Shown piece by piece: positions 1 through 11,905 of a stretch of DNA of 64,000 bases (position 1 is the first letter of the stretch; each line of letters starts with the position of its first letter). The stretch comes from Cyathus striatus (Eukaryota > Basidiomycota > Agaricomycetes > Agaricales > Nidulariaceae). The notes beneath the pieces were generated by a model, which saw only the letters and a list, made by a program, of their open reading frames with translations, had not been told where the DNA came from and made no database searches. The translations under genes and the position numbers were made by a program. The stretch covers positions 1,736,001-1,800,000 of the forward strand of contig JAOVFP010000016.1 in the NCBI GenBank assembly GCA_025738555.1. The letters run 5' to 3'.

Positions 1-1340
1 AGTGCAAACGCTCTCGTGTCATCTCCCACTGCTCGTTCCTCCCCCTCTCACCTGTGACACCTTAAGTGCAAACGCTCCTTCCCCCTTTCCCATGATGTCT
101 GAGCGCAACGCTCCGTCCCCTCCCCCTATAATGTTTATGAGTGCAAATGCTCTTCCTCCCCTCCCCTATGCCACATATGAGCACAAACGCTTCGTCTTCC
201 TCCCCCCATGACATGTCCTCTCCCCCATGCCATGTCTGTGAGCGCAAACACTCGTCCTTTCCCTCCCCCTTGATGTGTGAGCGCAAACGCTCTTCCTCCC
301 TCCCCTATGCCACGTATGAGTGCAAACGCTCCGTCTTCCTCCCCCCCATGACATGTCCTCTCCCCCGTGCCACGTCTGCGAGTGCAAATGCTCATCCTTT
401 CCCTCCCCCCTCAACGTGTGAGTGCAAATGCTCTTCTTCTCCCCTCCATTCCTCATTCCTGTGATGTCTGCAAGCACAAACACTTGTCCTTTCCCTACCC
501 CCTCGACATGGTCCTCTCCCTCATGCCACGTCTGCAAGCGCAAACACTCGTCCTTTCCCTACCCCCTCGACATGTGAGCGCAAACACTCTTCTTTTCTCC
601 TCTGTCCCTCTCCCCCATGACGTCTGCAAGTGCAAACACTCGTCCTTTCCCTACCCCCTTGATGTGTGAGCGCAAACACTCTTCTTTTCCTCTCTGTCCC
701 TCTCCCCCATGATGTCTGCGAGCACAAACACTTGTCTTTTCCCTACCCCCTCGACGTGTGAGCACAAATGCTCTTCTTTTCCCCTCTGTCCCCCTCTCCC
801 CTCGACGTGTGAGTGCAAATGCTCTTCTTCCCTCCGTCCCCCTCCCCCCTCAACGTGAGCGCAACCGCTTGTCTTTCCCCTCTATCCCCCTCTGCTCATG
901 ACATCCGCGAGTGCAAACACTCTTATTTCCCCTCCATTCCCCTCCCCTGTGATGTCTGCGAGCGCAAACGCTCGTCCTTTCCCTACCCCCCATGGTGTCT
1001 GTGAGCGCAATGCTCGTCTTTTCCCCTCCATCCCCTCCCCCCATGACGTCTGTGAGCACAAACGCTCCTCCCCTCCCCCATCCTACGTATGAGCACAATG
1101 CTCCGTCCCCCTCCCCCTGTCACGTTTGCAAGCGCAAAAACTCATTTTTCCCCTCCCCCCTCCCCCATGCCATGTCTGAGTGCAACTGCTCATCCTTTCT
1201 CTTCTCCATTAATGTCTGCAAGTGCAAACACTCTCTTTCCCTCCCTCTCAACATCTCTGAGTGCAAACACTCACATTTCCCTTTCTGAGTGCAACGCTCA
1301 CTTCCCCTCCCCCATGACATCCCCAAGTGCAAGCACTCTT
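1..1340. repeat. CT-rich minisatellite with repeated palindromic cores
   Basis: The stretch is pyrimidine-rich on the + strand and punctuated every 40-50 bp by variants of GAGCGCAAACGCTC, an imperfect palindrome (GAGCG / CGCTC around CAAA). Around 530-760 a higher-order unit of roughly 92 bp is visible, made of two sub-repeats. ORFs crossing it on both strands are low-complexity reading through the repeat and are not annotated. It lies just upstream of ORF1 of a KDZ-like element, and CT- or GA-rich minisatellites occupy the corresponding position in the elements near 49-53 kb, so it is probably element-borne. The left end of that element is outside the window. Confidence 0.8.
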
Positions 1341-1757
1341 CCTTTTTCTCACTGAATCTATTTTTATCCCAGCTTCTCCCATGTCAACAATGCAACTCAA
1401 GTATTTTTCTTTCCCTCTCTCTCCCTTCCCTTCCTTTCCTTCCTCTCCTTTCCTCTCCCTCTTTCGGTGCTAGTTCATTGAGTCCTGGCAGTTGCCAGTG
1501 ACCATTGAAATAGCACCCAATTGAGTAGGAGTTGGAGTTGGAGTTAGGAATGTTATTTATAGAGTTGACATATATCTTCTCATGTTAATACTATGTGCTT
1601 CTTTTCTTCTTTTGTGCTCGCAGATTGATTGACTAAGTCCCATGAATGATATAAGTAAAGACTGTGTCTCTTTTCCCTTTCTTTATCTGAGTGCACAACA
1701 CTTAAGATACAATTTTGCTTTTTTACACTGCTTTTTTACAGTCTACTTTTGTTCACT
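1341..1757. other. CT-rich leader between minisatellite and ORF1
   Basis: CT-rich sequence at 1400-1470 grades into AT-rich DNA. A short GGAGTT direct repeat lies at 1528-1545. No ORF of interest was seen. It may hold the promoter and 5' UTR of ORF1, but no core element could be assigned. Confidence 0.4.
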
Positions 1758-3986
1758 ATGCATACTACTAGGTCCAAGACTGCTGGTGCTGGTGCTGGTG
1801 CTGCTCCACCATCCTCTTCCACTAGATCCAGATCTAGGAATACTAACACTGCACCTGCAAGTGGTGCTCCTAGTGGTGCTCCTACTTCTAAAAGAGGGAA
1901 GCCTGCTTCTAGGGCTCGACCAAAGGGAAGGGGCAGGAAAGGAAATCCATCTGAGAGTAATAATGATAAGGAGGAGGAGGAGGAGGAGGATGTAATTGAG
2001 GTGTCAGAGAAAGGTACAGGGAAGGGAAAAAAGGTAAATCAAAAATCTATTCCCAAAGGACAGAGGAAGAAAATCAAGTAAGTTCTATTGTTTAAATAAA
2101 GTTTATTGTACTTATTTATTCTTTTTATAGGAAATCTTCTGTTCAGTGCCTCCAAGAGGATCAAGAGCTTGATGCTCAAGGAGTACCAGCTCATCTAACT
2201 AGGTATGATTTCTTGTTCTATCCTTTCTACTTAATACTTCACATTATATATAGAACAGAATTAATTCTAGAGTGGAGCAACTTGACAATTGCTCCACCTC
2301 CTCAGCTTCGTGGGCACTCTGGGACAGTACTTCCACCTTGTGTAAGGACTTCAACAGACTCTAGGTCAGCATCAAGTGGCTCTGTGTTTGGTGACTCTAT
2401 TAAGTCTGGCTCTAAGTCTACTTCTGGTGACTCGTTAAATGATAAGGAATGCTCTGTGTTCTTTGATAACACTTCTAAGTCAATGTCTAGTGAACTATTA
2501 AGTGCAAGAGAATCTACATCAATTGAGAATGACTGTGATGATACAGAGGAAGTGGATATTGACAAAACCCCTAAAAAAAGCAACAAGAAGCGTGGCCGCT
2601 CTACTAGCCCTACCAGTCCCACTGCTAGTATTGACAGCCACTCTTCAAAATCTAGCCGGAAGTCTTTATCACAGAGCACTGCATCCAGTCACTCATCCAA
2701 TTCAAATAACCCAACTGGTTTAGGATCCAATCTATTTAGAGAGAGTCAAACTTTTGAAAGTTTCATGAATCAGTTTAATGATCAACATCCAGATGAAGCT
2801 GATTCAGAAGAAGACTCTGTTACTAAGGCTGTGGACTCTCTTGAGTTACAAGGTGCATCAAAAATCACAGGTGGTCACATGCATGAGCATGCACTTGGGA
2901 ATAATTTTAATTTTGGTGATGAAGGTAAATAATGAACATGACTTATTTTGTTTAACTATTTAACACATTTGATAGAGGAAGCAGGTGAAGTACCATTTGA
3001 GGTACCTACAACTGGAACAATATATGTTTTCAGTAATTGCAAATCAACAGAACCATATTTTGCAATCAAAAATATCAAATTGCATTACAAACTTGGTAAA
3101 ATTGTAGAGTTGATTGGTGCAAAATACTCACATATCAAAGGTATATCATTTATTCTTTACACCTATAGATATATATTGACTATATTTATATACAGTATTA
3201 AATCCATATATGTTTATCTGGGAGGATAATACTTGGTTTATTAAAGGCCACTATTCAGAGCTTTTAAAAGATCCTGAAGATATTGAGTGGTTTATTAATG
3301 AAAAGAACAAAACAGTTTGCCATGTTTTAGCAGTATGTGTGAAGTATTTATTTGTTATAATTAACTTACAATTTTCATAGGAAGGTCTTGATTCATCCAC
3401 AAATATGATCTCAGCTCCTACTGCTACAATATCTGCTACAACATCTGCTCCTGTAGCTTCTGGTTCTGGTGCAGGTAAAGCCTTAAGATCAGCTACAAAA
3501 GAGCAGCAACAAATTATTGAGATCTTTAATATTCCTCCTGCTTTGTGCTATGAGGGTACTGTCAACATTCATGTTGTATATGCAAAGTGGCTCTTTATAC
3601 AGAAGATTGTTTTGGAATTACCTGGAAAGATTGCAGATGGATCCTTCACTGGAAAGGAGAGTGGTAATGAGCGAACATATACCATATTCTTTGCAACACC
3701 ATCCTACTTCAGAGTTCATAGACATTTTCGCAACTTGAAGCATTTTAAAAGGATGGAACAATAGTTTATGGGAGATCCCAATATTAAGGATGAAGATGTC
3801 TGGGGAGCTAGAAAGCCTGGTATTAACTATTTGGGTGAAATTCTGAATAAGTGTATTACTATTGCTGAGAAGAAAAATAAAGAAGAAGAAAAGGAAGAGA
3901 GAGAGAAGGAGAAAGAGAAGGAAAAGGACAAAAATAAGGGTAAGGGTAAAGATAAGAAAAAGGAGAGTAGAAAAGGAAAGGAGTGA
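1758..3986 (+). pseudogene. KDZ-like element accessory protein ORF1, degenerate copy 1
   Basis: A multi-exon gene read from the ATG at 1758. The N-terminus is low-complexity, Ser/Thr/Gly-rich and then basic and acidic. Exons follow from about 2131 (PAHLTR), about 2251-2926 (Ser-rich with a KKRGR cluster), 2980 onward (VPFEVPTTGTIYVFSN), about 3201 and about 3381, ending in a Lys/Glu-rich tail. The C-terminal core around 3660-3840 (TPSYF, then DPNIKDEDVWG) aligns with the C-terminus of the minus-strand gene at 46.8-50.7 kb (NPDLTDVDTRELWG). A TAG at 3762-3764 sits where that relative has Trp, so TGG to TAG has probably broken it. No catalytic domain is recognised; the charged tails suggest a nucleic-acid or chromatin partner of the ORF2 protein, which is inference. 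Confidence 0.6.
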
Positions 3987-4019
3987 ACCTTGTAAGAATA
4001 TTTTCTTTTGCTATTTCAA

Positions 4020-4258
4020 CAAAGTTACACTTTCAACAAGTATAACTTGAAGTTTTTTTTATCAATACTTCAACAGTATAGATTTTTCATAGACTCTGTT
4101 ATCTATTCTTTTCTTTGTAATGAAGTTATACTTTCAACAAGTATAGCTTCAGTTGTAAACTGTACTTTCAACAGTATAGATTCCTTTTATGTTGATTTCT
4201 TCATACTTTCAACAAGTATGTAGATTATACTTTATACTTCAACAGTACAGATCATTTG
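4020..4258. repeat. Short hairpin repeats between ORF1 and ORF2
   Basis: Variants of ATACTTTCAACAAGTAT or ACTTTCAACAGTATA recur about six times in 240 bp. The full form is an inverted repeat, ATACTT / AAGTAT around a 5-nt loop. The array lies immediately after the ORF1 stop and before ORF2, where a terminator or 3'-end signal could sit. No function can be shown. Confidence 0.6.
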
Positions 4259-4394
4259 TATTATTTTTGTTGTTTAATGATGTACAATGCATAACATTTG
4301 TCATCTTGCTGTTTTACTTGTATTTTTGAGTTGATTATCATATGCTGACAATATTTTTTACAGTATTTGGCAGTATATCTGTTGGACTGTAATA

Positions 4395-7300
4395 TTGTAT
4401 GGATTTATAACATGCCTCCCCAAAGCATATGCTTCCTCTCCAGTTCAAGATCCATTTCCAAACATTAAATTCAATGACTTTTCCAGATTTATTACATTAA
4501 ACTTCAGTGCTGAAGTAACACTAGCAACAGTGCTTACAGTATTATTCACCTTGACAAATAATACAGATTTAATAAATCTTCATTCAAGACAACAAGTTGT
4601 CCTTGTACCAGGAGAGAATAGACAAATTGTTACTGGTTGGATTACTGCACTTGCACGAATACTCCAAAAGCATATAAATGATGATATTAATCATTTATTC
4701 AATGAAGATGAAATATCCATTGCCAATATAGAAACTGATGCAGTATACTTTAATATGCTAGGAGAAAAACTGAATATGTTTGCCAAGTTTCTCTGTCTGG
4801 ATCCACTTAAAAATGGGATAGTCTTAATCCAATTTCAACTGCTAATATTGAGCCTGTATTTGCTATTTGTCCAGCACGTGTACAATGTTCAGCAGGAGAC
4901 TGTAACAATGCAGCACTTCATTAAGATACTCGTGAAAGAGACTATCCATGTGTAACACTTATAAAGGGAATGCATGCATATAAAAATGCATATATCTTGA
5001 AGGGAAAATTTAATAATTGCAAATCATTTTATTATGCTGACTCCAAGCATGCAAAAATTCAAGACCATAGAGTTAAAAGTTTAGTAAATGCAGCAAAATT
5101 TATGAAAATTGGCCAGAAAGTTTGGGCTGACTGATCTTTCACAAATTCAGTTGTGCAGGCAATATACCACTTTCATGCATCTAGCTCTGCCTTTACTACA
5201 TTTTGGAATGAATGCTTTATAAGTTCAACAGAAATATCATTCAAGCTATCTCGCAATCAAACATGGCAAGCATTTGTGTATGAGACTATCCAACAAGTGG
5301 CAAGTTCAGAGAACACTACTTTAACTGTAAATTCTGAGCAATCTGCTATCAACAAAATAACAACATGTGCATTTGAATCACTTGGTCAAGATGGAATAAT
5401 TCAGTCTGCTGATGGTCATTCATGCAGTGAATGTACACATGAATATAAAGCTACTGCTGATGTATTAACTGAAGATGATCCAGCAGCTATAATTGGAATT
5501 GATGAAAATCATGCTGTTCCAAATCTAATGGGAGAAGATGCAGATTTAGCTAGACAGGATGCTATTGAAGCTAGACAGAATGCACGCAATGCCCATCAAG
5601 TACAATATGAATTAGAGCATGATATGAATATTGATAGTGATTCTAATAATAATTCAAGTGAACTTGCTTCTCCTAGTTTAAGATCTGAACCAACTTCCAA
5701 TGAATCTGAGAACATAGCCATTACAAATATGATTGTTATAGATGGAATTGTTATGGGACCCAGACACTGTGCATTTGAAGACTGTGATCAAAAATTAGAA
5801 AATGAAAGGAATGGGGTATTTTGCACAGAACATAAAATATTATGTGGGCATTTATGCCACATTTGTCATATCCGTGACAAAGCCCATAGGACCGACGCAA
5901 GTCTGTTATGTTTTCATCCGAGGATTGTACGTTTCCTCTGGACTGTATACGTTTGTTATAAAAGGAACTCTTACTTACTTAATGTTTACTTGTCATTGTT
6001 TACTTGTCCCTTCCCTTTATTACTACTATTCGTTCTATGCCTTTCCATTCTTTCTAGTTCATTCTATAACTCCCGTCCCCATTAGTTTTACCCCGTTCCT
6101 CGTCATCACCGTAACTATCGGCGTTATACGTTGACTGTAATCTAGAGGCGTGAAACTAGTCTACTGTAGTCTACATTCTCTGGAGTTACTTATCCCTCAG
6201 TATGCCACAAACCCATAGACACTAACTCCCTCCGCATCCGGGACAAAGTAAATACTATATAAACTACTCTATATTGTAAGTAGACTACAGTTTCGAATCA
6301 ACTATGTTAATACCCTTTCCTTCACTTGGGACTTGTTCCAACTCCGAGTTATCAGCATCAGCTCCGCCTTCTTCTAAATACGGAACAAGAAGTTCAAGGG
6401 GCGCAACATATAAGTTGAAGCCAACATTCCATTACTCCCGTACTTCGTTCATTACCCCCGAGCCGTTTACTTACATGCTCTCTCATCGTTAGACCCTTCT
6501 TCGTGGTTCAACCCTTAGTAGTTGGAATGGGACGTGACAACATTGCAGACTGTGATAATTTTAAAGAACCCAACACTAAGACTTGTATTGAGCATGACAA
6601 TAGATGGCGCAGTCATTTAATTAGATTTGGGTGTCAATCTTTATTAGGTATTAGGAGAATTCTTCATAGAACTGACAATGAAAGATTGGATTGGCTTCCC
6701 CCAGTTAATCGTCAAGTAGCTCCAGCTCATGACAATCCTCCTGCAGCTAATATATGTCGCAACAAACAAGAAAACTATTTTGTGGCACCAAGATATTATT
6801 GTGTAGAAACTATTTGTGCTCCATGTGGTGTTGTTAAAGTATGGGCTAAATTTACCAAGTCTGAAGGTCCAATTCAAATTTTGGATTTTCTTAATAAAGT
6901 ATATCCTACTGAGGAATCCAGACCAAGTTATATTTGCATTGATAAAGCCTGTGTAGTTCTACAAGCAGCTATTTTAAATGGAGTATGGGAAATATGGAGT
7001 CATACATCAAGATTAATTGTAGACTCTTACCACTATATCAATCATCGCACAACCAATTACATTTGCAGGAAATGGTGTAACCCTGCACCTTTGAATGGTT
7101 CTGCACCAAATCTAGTAGTAGTAGAATATGATATAAATGGTAGACCCCATTATAAGAGAGCATTTAATACACAAGTAAGTTCTTTTATTGCAGATTTATA
7201 TTAACAATTAATAGTTTTAATAGGCATGTGAACAACTCAATGCTTGGCTAGGAGGATATCAAAGTATTCTTAATAGAATGACTGTGGCAAATTTTAACTG

Positions 7301-7481
7301 GACCATTCATGCTCTACTATTTATTCATACTCAGAAAGTTATTCAACATCAGCTTAATAGAGCTTTTAATAATGATAATGAGGAGGAGGAGGAGGAGGAG
7401 GAGGAGGAGGAGGAGCAAGCTGGTGATGAGTATGATAGAGAAGAAGAGGAAGAAGATATACCTGATGATCAGATAATGTAA
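4395..7481 (+). pseudogene. CxC5/CxC6 KDZ-type transposase-like ORF2, copy 1, broken by solo LTR
   Basis: This matches in order the basidiomycete proteins that carry CxC5 and CxC6 cysteine clusters linked to KDZ transposases. Visible blocks are FPNIKFNDFSRFI; a CxC5-like region with CPARVQCSAGDC and later FHASSSAF; CSECTHEYKATAD; MIVIDGIVMGPRHCAFEDC; the CxC6-like Cys/His cluster; YCVETICAPCGVV; YICIDKACVVL; and, after an intron near 7172-7224, ACEQLNAWLGGY. The tail is a Glu run. It is disrupted by a frameshift near 4815, TAA at 4922, TGA at 5132 (relatives have Arg) and a 676-bp LTR at 5864-6539. Removing the LTR and one target copy restores the frame across the CxC6 cluster. The start is uncertain, since the upstream codon at 4395 is TTG. 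This copy is certainly inactive. Confidence 0.85.
5864..6539. mobile_element. Solo LTR inserted in ORF2
   Basis: The element starts TGTCATATCC and ends GGGACGTGACA, so it has TGTCA/TGACA inverted termini, and it is flanked by a perfect 5-bp duplication ACATT at 5859-5863 and 6540-6544. A TATATAA motif lies at about 6256-6262. No internal region, primer-binding site or polypurine tract is present, so this is a solo LTR left by LTR-LTR recombination. Its first ten bases resemble the start of the Ty3-type LTR at 56292 (TGTTATATCC), suggesting a related lineage, although the rest is not obviously alignable by eye. The small ORF at 6304-6492 inside it is not considered a gene. Confidence 0.92.
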
Positions 7482-7594
7482 TATCAAATAGCTCTCATTC
7501 TTATCTTAGGTTGATCTGTTTATTTAATCATTGTAATATAAATTTCTTGTTGAGAGTTTTATAACTAATTGCAAAAATAATTTTTGTCATGATA

Positions 7595-7880
7595 GTTCTT
7601 GGGTAATAGTCAGGTGAGAGTCAGGTGAGAGTCAGGTGAGAGTTAGATGAGAGTCAGGTGAGAGTTAGATGAGAGTCAGGTGAGAGTCAGGTGAGAGTCA
7701 GATGAGAGTTAGGTGAGAGTTAGGTGAGAGTTCACACTAAGCCCAATACAAATTTCAGATCTCAACTGACTCTCAACTGACTCTAATGAGACTCTCAGTT
7801 GACTCTTGAGACTCAATTGAAAGTCAAATGACAGTCAGATGAGAGTCAGGTGAGAGTCAGTTGATAGTCAGTTGAGACAT
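7595..7880. repeat. 11-bp direct repeats, then inverted variants (subterminal region)
   Basis: GAGAGTCAGGT and close variants are repeated in tandem at 7610-7735. A block of complementary CTCAACTGACT-type motifs follows, and then GAGTCAGGTGAGAGTCAG again up to about 7880. Clustered direct and inverted motifs just beyond the transposase stop are typical of subterminal transposase-binding regions. The analogous place in the element at 43.6-53.3 kb also holds a motif cluster of different sequence. Confidence 0.75.
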
Positions 7881-8188
7881 GTGTGGGAGTGACACATACA
7901 GGGCTGAGACATCATTAAATTTTATATTGAAGATTTTAGTGTGAGAGAGAAGTTTTTGGATCAAGGCCAATTGGAACTTCGTGATTAAACTTCAAGGTCA
8001 AGCTTGATTTCTAAAGAGGTTAGAGCCATCCACGAGTCTTGCACTGCATCATTTGTTGCAGCCATCGCTTTCACAACGTACATACACAATATATTTTGAG
8101 TCAGGCTTTGCTAAGTTCTGAAAGATGGAATATAGGCTGGTTTTCTCACCTAACATCTTTCTATTTTTTCATGTTTCTTTCCTGACAG

Positions 8189-8883
8189 ATAATATATATA
8201 TATAATGCTGCAAAAAACATAAGGGAAGCAGTTGTTGTAACGTTTTCAGTACCAGATATACAAGGACTAAGGTTACAATGGAAGCTTGACCATCGAAATG
8301 GTTGGTACGGAAATAATACAAGTTCAATTATTTGTGAATGTTCCTGGGTATGATGTTGAATTTTTTCTAGTGTGTTGTATTCAAGTACTACACAACTACT
8401 TGTTCAGATTTGTATCGATTTAAACATAAAATGCTTATTTGATTATAGTATTAACCACAAAGTAACATAGCCGAACCATATGATCATTTATGACCATAAT
8501 GCGTCAAAACCATACTGTAGCCGTACCATATGAAGAACTCTCAAAAGCTTCTACAGGACAGCTATCAGTCTGTATCTTACGGCAACAGTGTACAGCTTTA
8601 TAAAGCATATCTTCTCGGAGAGTTGATAGATAAGAGCGACAGAGAATTCACTAAATTTAAAAAATAAAGGCTCAGCAGTCCCTCTTCTTGAAGAAGAGCC
8701 CTCTATTATAGTGTAGAGTTTCTTTCATTTTTTCAGCATGTACAATATGGATCCGTACCAGCTAAGTATGTTCATCGCACATCTACCTTTACCATAGATT
8801 TAATTTCTGCTGGATGGAATGTGTGCGGAAAGCGGAGGAGCACAAGTGATGCTAGTACATACCCTGCACTAATTCTTAACTGA
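8189..8883 (+). pseudogene. Possible two-exon gene remnant of unknown function
   Basis: Two stretches look coding. The first runs from an acceptor at 8188 to a donor after 8347 and encodes VVVTFSVPDIQGLRLQWKLD followed by a Trp/Tyr/Cys-rich part. The second runs from 8737, after TTTTTCAG, to the TGA at 8881-8883 and encodes STFTIDLISAGWNVCG. The intervening 390 bp is long for an intron here. No family is recognised and no start codon is evident, so this could be the 3' end of a host gene whose 5' part was lost to the element on the left. Confidence 0.3.
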
Positions 8884-9589
8884 TCTCTCACTAATAGTAA
8901 TAGCCCAGCGCAACGCTTCGGAATTAATTCCCAAAATCCAGTGATTAGACCGCTACATTATGACTTTGTAGTTCATATATCTAAATTAGCACTTCAATTA
9001 TTAGATTGTTGTTTCGCAATTGTGATTCAAAAGCTCTGGTTTTCATTTAGTCGACCCTGAGTACACTAAGCGAAACTGAAAGTCTTAAACCGAAAACTGA
9101 GATATCTAACCGAAAGGCCGTGATGCCGAATGTCGGAACTCAATTTTACTTGATGCTTTTGAGCGTGGTTGTTAGGCTTTCCATACATTTGTAGTAGTAC
9201 TAGTAATATTCAAGCCTATAATAAATGTATTTTTTTAACAAGGGTCAATGTTGTGTTGGATGTGTATGTACGGTTTAAAAATAATTTTCATTAGTGGCTA
9301 GATGATATATTATTATGATCTGTCCCAAAACGTTACAATCTGTTCTGAACATCCTAATTACCCCTGATTATTATTATTACTATCATGTAAAGCCATATCA
9401 ACTTGATCACCATTGACCATTTCTATTGCTACTGACCGAGAATATCCTACTGAGCAGTAGCTGATATAGCGGATAGATAGATTTTCAAAAATGTATCAGG
9501 GCATATAACCCCCCCGGAACGCTGATGGCATTATATGCCCTGACATGGGCATCTCTGCTCATATATTCTTATTTCGATTTTTCCGACAG
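8884..9589. other. Intergenic, nothing recognised
   Basis: AT-rich DNA without an ORF of interest, RNA gene or clear repeat. It marks the transition into the module that is repeated three more times downstream. Confidence 0.5.
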
Positions 9590-11330
9590 ATGACGTAACA
9601 CATGGTCTATTGAAGTCTTGAAGGCCGGTTGAACATGGGTTGAACTTCCTCCGAGTCTGGTCACTAGCCGAAAAAACAACTTTATGAAGACGCAAAAGCT
9701 CTATGTACAACTTGGAGGATGATCGGGAGTCTTATGAATGAACTTGTGCTTCTGACCTGCGAGTGTCACGGTAAGTCTTACTGAGTTAGCTTTATCTTGT
9801 CGAGTTTTCACTCATTCTATTAGTTTAAAGCTATTTTGTGCCTTGGTTTCATTATGTGGGGGTTTGAGTTAGGGAGAGCACAAGGAGAGCATGGTTTGTT
9901 CGATGCTTGTCCCCTGCTTTTCGACCAATCGGTGTTAGGTGGCGATCAAGTAACTTTAAGTAATTGTCTTCCCTTTGAGCTCGAGGTGCGTATATTTTTC
10001 TCTTTGGACATTACATTGAAATACCGGCTCGTTATGATAGATCTAATGCACCCCCTCTTGAACGCGTGAAAAGCAAGTACATATGATTCTATCTTTCACA
10101 GACAAGACAGTGCTGGAGAGATTGTAGTTAACTCAGATAGATGGAGAAAGCACGTCTTGTATTCCCTCAACTTGACATGGCAGATGTACATCTAGTACGG
10201 GCGAGGCTCTGGTTTAGCTCTCAGTTCTCGAGTCTCGAGAGTTGGCTATCGGCTCTGTGGCTGGCTTACAGGCTTTGTGCTGGCTAGCGATTTCGTCTTT
10301 GTGCCTAATAGGGTGACACTGGCGGGGAAGGGGCTGCATGGGAGTAGGTACACTTCTAATTGTTCCTGCAGTAGAAACTTGATTTATTACACGAAGAACT
10401 AGGAGTGTTGTATGTAGCTGGGACCTCACCCCATCTAAGGTCAGCGTTCTTACCTCAAGTATAGACTAGCAGCGGGTCGACTGTGACATAGATATGCCGG
10501 TGCAGCGACTCGGCAGGGCTCTCATTCCCATGCTGAGCTACGGCCTGCTGGCCTTTTCTTCACTCTACGAACAGTCATCACGACACTTCAGCTGTCTCAG
10601 CTCTATTGTTGTTTGGCACACCAATCGTCCTATATAAACCCAAGCATTATGGATGCATGAGAGGATGTTATCGACAGGTGTAGGCATACGAGAATACCCG
10701 GCGTGGGAAGAGATTTCAGGTCGATTCTACTTTTCAAGGTCTATATAACTGGCGTGATTGCATAGTTGAGCCTCTGCTTGCAGTGACAAAGGTTATTGGG
10801 GATTATAATACATTGGTGCGCGTGTTATGTTTCTCTTGCACTATTGACCAAGAAGCCGATTTGTCGATATACATGGATCCTTTTCGGCTGTTTCAAGCTC
10901 AGGTAGCTCTATGTGTACGAGACGGCTGTTAAGCAGGCTCCATATGCAGTATCAGATGAGCACGATTGGCTAGATTGTATACGATGAGTGTGTTACACAA
11001 GGCTGTCCAATGTTGGTATGTCGTTCTCCATTCCTTCGTTACAACTAGCTCACGTTTATTCTGATATAGTTACGGTCTTCTCACCTGTCGGAAGCCACTG
11101 CTACTTGCTGGTTAAAAACTGTGTGGGGTTTTACTACAGATCGTGGCCGTCGAAGCCCTGGGTGGTGACCGGGTAGTACATTTGCGCGATGTAACCGAAG
11201 CCCGTTGGTGGGGTGACCAGATATCTAACGTAAGTATTCTGTGTGTTCTATTGAACTCACTTCGTTAAACTGGCTGCTACGGAAGGAAATGAATATGCTC
11301 ATGGAAAACTGCTTGACCGAGCACGGTGAT
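9590..11330. repeat. Non-coding module, copy 1 of 4 (upstream of paralog A)
   Basis: Shared landmarks include 'gaagacgcaaaagctc' near 9690, a 'ggctttgtgctggctagc' region near 10270, and 'gttacacaaggctgtcc' at about 10993 followed by 'ttcgttacaactagctcacg'. The end landmark 'ggggtgaccagat' lies near 11210. The same landmarks recur in order at 15.1-16.3, 19.8-21.0 and 25.4-27.9 kb. This copy is the most diverged. ORFs at 9836 and 10214 are not conserved between copies and are rejected. Confidence 0.7.
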
Positions 11331-11905
11331 TGTATTTGTTTAGATGTGTGGGTGTAGACTTGCGCCCACAATCTGTCTTTGAAAATGATTGACGGGCATC
11401 TTTTGTATCGCTTTTGTGTCCGTCGTTGTATATTTCCATCCATTCTCATCTCCCTTCTCACGTCTTGTAAAGAAACAATAAAGTAGGCTTCGGATTCTTC
11501 ACCCTTTCTGACTGCTGGCAGGAAAACAAGAACATTGTTGCTCATACTAGTTATCATATGATGCGATGTTGTCGCGACGTCAACGTGGTCTCGGCTACAT
11601 GAAGATTTTGGGTATGTGTTAGATGACAAGAAGGATAAGGGTAGGTTCCTGGGTATGTTTCCAACTGGTAGTTACCGATCACCGTTGAGGTACGACCTAT
11701 TAAGGGCTAATATTTCCGCTAGTTTCGACGGCAGTGCAGAATACAATAACATTCTAGCGCTAACGGGTCGGGATGCTTAAAAGTTGAGCAAAGTACAGCC
11801 AATGGCTAAACGGTACCATCATTCCTCGCCACATTTCAGCTCTTTGTTTCAGCGCCGACACGTGCTTAAACATCGTCGCCCCCACAACGAATCTTAACTA
11901 ATACA

